Part shown: positions 63,605 to 64,000 of the stretch, one piece after another | Position numbering within the stretch: position 1 is the first letter of the stretch | How the letters are laid out: each line of letters starts with the position of its first letter | DNA from: Pueribacillus theae | Lineage (GTDB): Bacteria > Bacillota > Bacilli > Bacillales > UBA6769 | NCBI RefSeq assembly: GCF_003097615.1 | Contig: NZ_QCZG01000021.1 | Location: 1-64,000 of the forward strand | Direction: 5' to 3' | Length of the DNA stretch: 64,000 nt | Notes under the pieces: model-generated | Database searches by the model: none | Seen by the model: the letters and a program-made list of their open reading frames with translations, nothing else | What the model was told of the DNA's origin: nothing | Translations under genes and position numbers: made by a program

Positions 63605-63925
63605 ACTTGAACGGTGAGAAGCTGCCCTATATGGTTGAAATTTGCTCTTTCGCAAAATTTCAACCAATCTCGCCTCTATCTCTAACCTTTTAAGAAAAGA
63701 TAAATTGGCACGTCGCCAATTTAATTAAATCCAACTTCCAAGAAGGACGCGCCAGCGTTTTTCTTACAGAAATGGCATAGATGTAATCGTTAGGAAACCT
63801 TCAAGTGGAGGAGATTCATCTGTAAAAAATGCACAGAAAGTTGATGAACATTTCATATATATCGTAGAGTAATAAGTAGGCTTAGTAATCGTTAAGAAAA
63901 TATAAGAAAGATAGGAATGTCATTT
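63605..63925. other. 321-bp intergenic region before crcB
   Basis: The first half is occupied by short hairpin repeat copy C (63633-63766). The second half is AT-rich with GTAATCGTTA twice (63782 and 63883). I looked for a fluoride riboswitch and do not see its conserved motifs. Confidence 0.5.
63633..63766 (+). repeat. Short hairpin repeat, copy C (composite)
   Basis: The first module (63633-63679) has a perfect 11-bp stem, GGTTGAAATTT / AAATTTCAACC, then CCAATCTCGCCTCT. The second (63691-63766) has the inverted ends TAAGAAAA / TTTTCTTA, an AAATTGGC/GCCAATTT hairpin and the CGCGCCAGCG block. It looks like a half copy followed by a full one. Confidence 0.7.
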
Positions 63926-64000
63926 ATGCCTGTTATGATCCTTGTTGGCATTGCTGGTGCAATAGGTGCTGTTCTTCGGTACGGCCTTAGTTTCCTTTTG
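63926..64000 (+). CDS. crcB: CrcB/FluC fluoride channel, partial at window end
   Basis: Only the first 25 codons are inside the window: MPVMILVGIAGAIGAVLRYG then LSFLL. GxxGAxxRYGLS is the N-terminal hallmark of Fluc fluoride channels. TAGGA is a weak ribosome binding site before ATG 63926. The gene continues to the right. Confidence 0.8.
   Translation, partial: MPVMILVGIAGAIGAVLRYGLSFLL

Noticed and set aside
63767-63925. Fluoride riboswitch before crcB
   Set aside because: The conserved crcB-motif sequences are not visible on the plus strand.
1-64000. CRISPR arrays, tRNA or rRNA genes, prophage genes
   Set aside because: No regularly spaced repeats, no tRNA or rRNA sequence recognised, and no phage structural or integrase genes among the frames.

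Overview
The window is chromosomal DNA of a low-GC, endospore-forming Firmicute of the Bacillaceae. The evidence is internal: Bacillus-type ribosome binding sites (AGGAGG-like, 6-10 nt before ATG, GTG or TTG), a SleB-family cortex hydrolase, the bacillithiol genes bshB2 and yojF, FadF, ComC, a YkpA-type ABC-F protein, a PerR-like box before katA and a PyrR attenuator before the uracil permease. A meso-diaminopimelate dehydrogenase (ddh) separates it from Bacillus subtilis. I see no rRNA, tRNA, CRISPR array, prophage or intact insertion sequence.

Layout. 0-10.5 kb: a GTPase, catalase, uracil permease under PyrR control, an orphan divergent purC, a SleB-like hydrolase, aspartase, and a complete NMT1/SsuA-type ABC importer (SBP, ATPase, permease). 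10.5-18.1 kb: remnant of a glycine-betaine-type binding protein, a structured repeat, comC, a GAF-GAF-PAS-GGDEF-EAL protein coupled to a ThDP enzyme, and an ABC-F protein. 18.2-31.8 kb: fadF, a YugN-like gene between 14-bp direct repeats, an MMPL exporter with its divergent TetR, a deaminase/fructosamine-kinase pair, a CynX-type MFS protein, cstA with its YbdD partner, a DUF1646 transporter and purU. 31.9-35.9 kb: a PadR-HAAS-DUF4097 operon followed by an AT-rich decayed stretch with an IS1182-type transposase stump, two orphan membrane proteins and terminator-like hairpins.

36-43.2 kb: an M20 amidohydrolase, a second copy of the long structured repeat, a VOC protein and ssuA-ssuC-ssuB without ssuD, then an MFS protein and ddh. 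43.2-49.2 kb: a secreted alpha/beta hydrolase, a double-P-loop ATPase, an inositol-monophosphatase-family enzyme, bshB2/yojF and an M29 aminopeptidase. 49.5-58.7 kb: a third NMT1-type ABC importer, an aldo/keto reductase, a YdbM/SfnC-like flavoprotein, a quinone oxidoreductase, a hotdog thioesterase and a tandem pair of acyl-CoA dehydrogenases. 58.8-64 kb: an M42 aminopeptidase, a small Sm-like protein, an SDR, a second quinone oxidoreductase, ilvA and the beginning of a CrcB/FluC fluoride channel.

Functionally, three SsuA/NMT1-type importers plus the flavoprotein, VOC protein and amidohydrolase point to scavenging of organosulfur or related small organic compounds, and the dehydrogenases plus fadF to acyl-CoA oxidation feeding the quinone pool. 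The least explained signals are two families of interspersed, foldable repeats: a roughly 150-210 nt element present twice, each time just upstream of a plus-strand start codon, and a 45-85 nt hairpin element present at four sites, whose arms change in a compensatory way.
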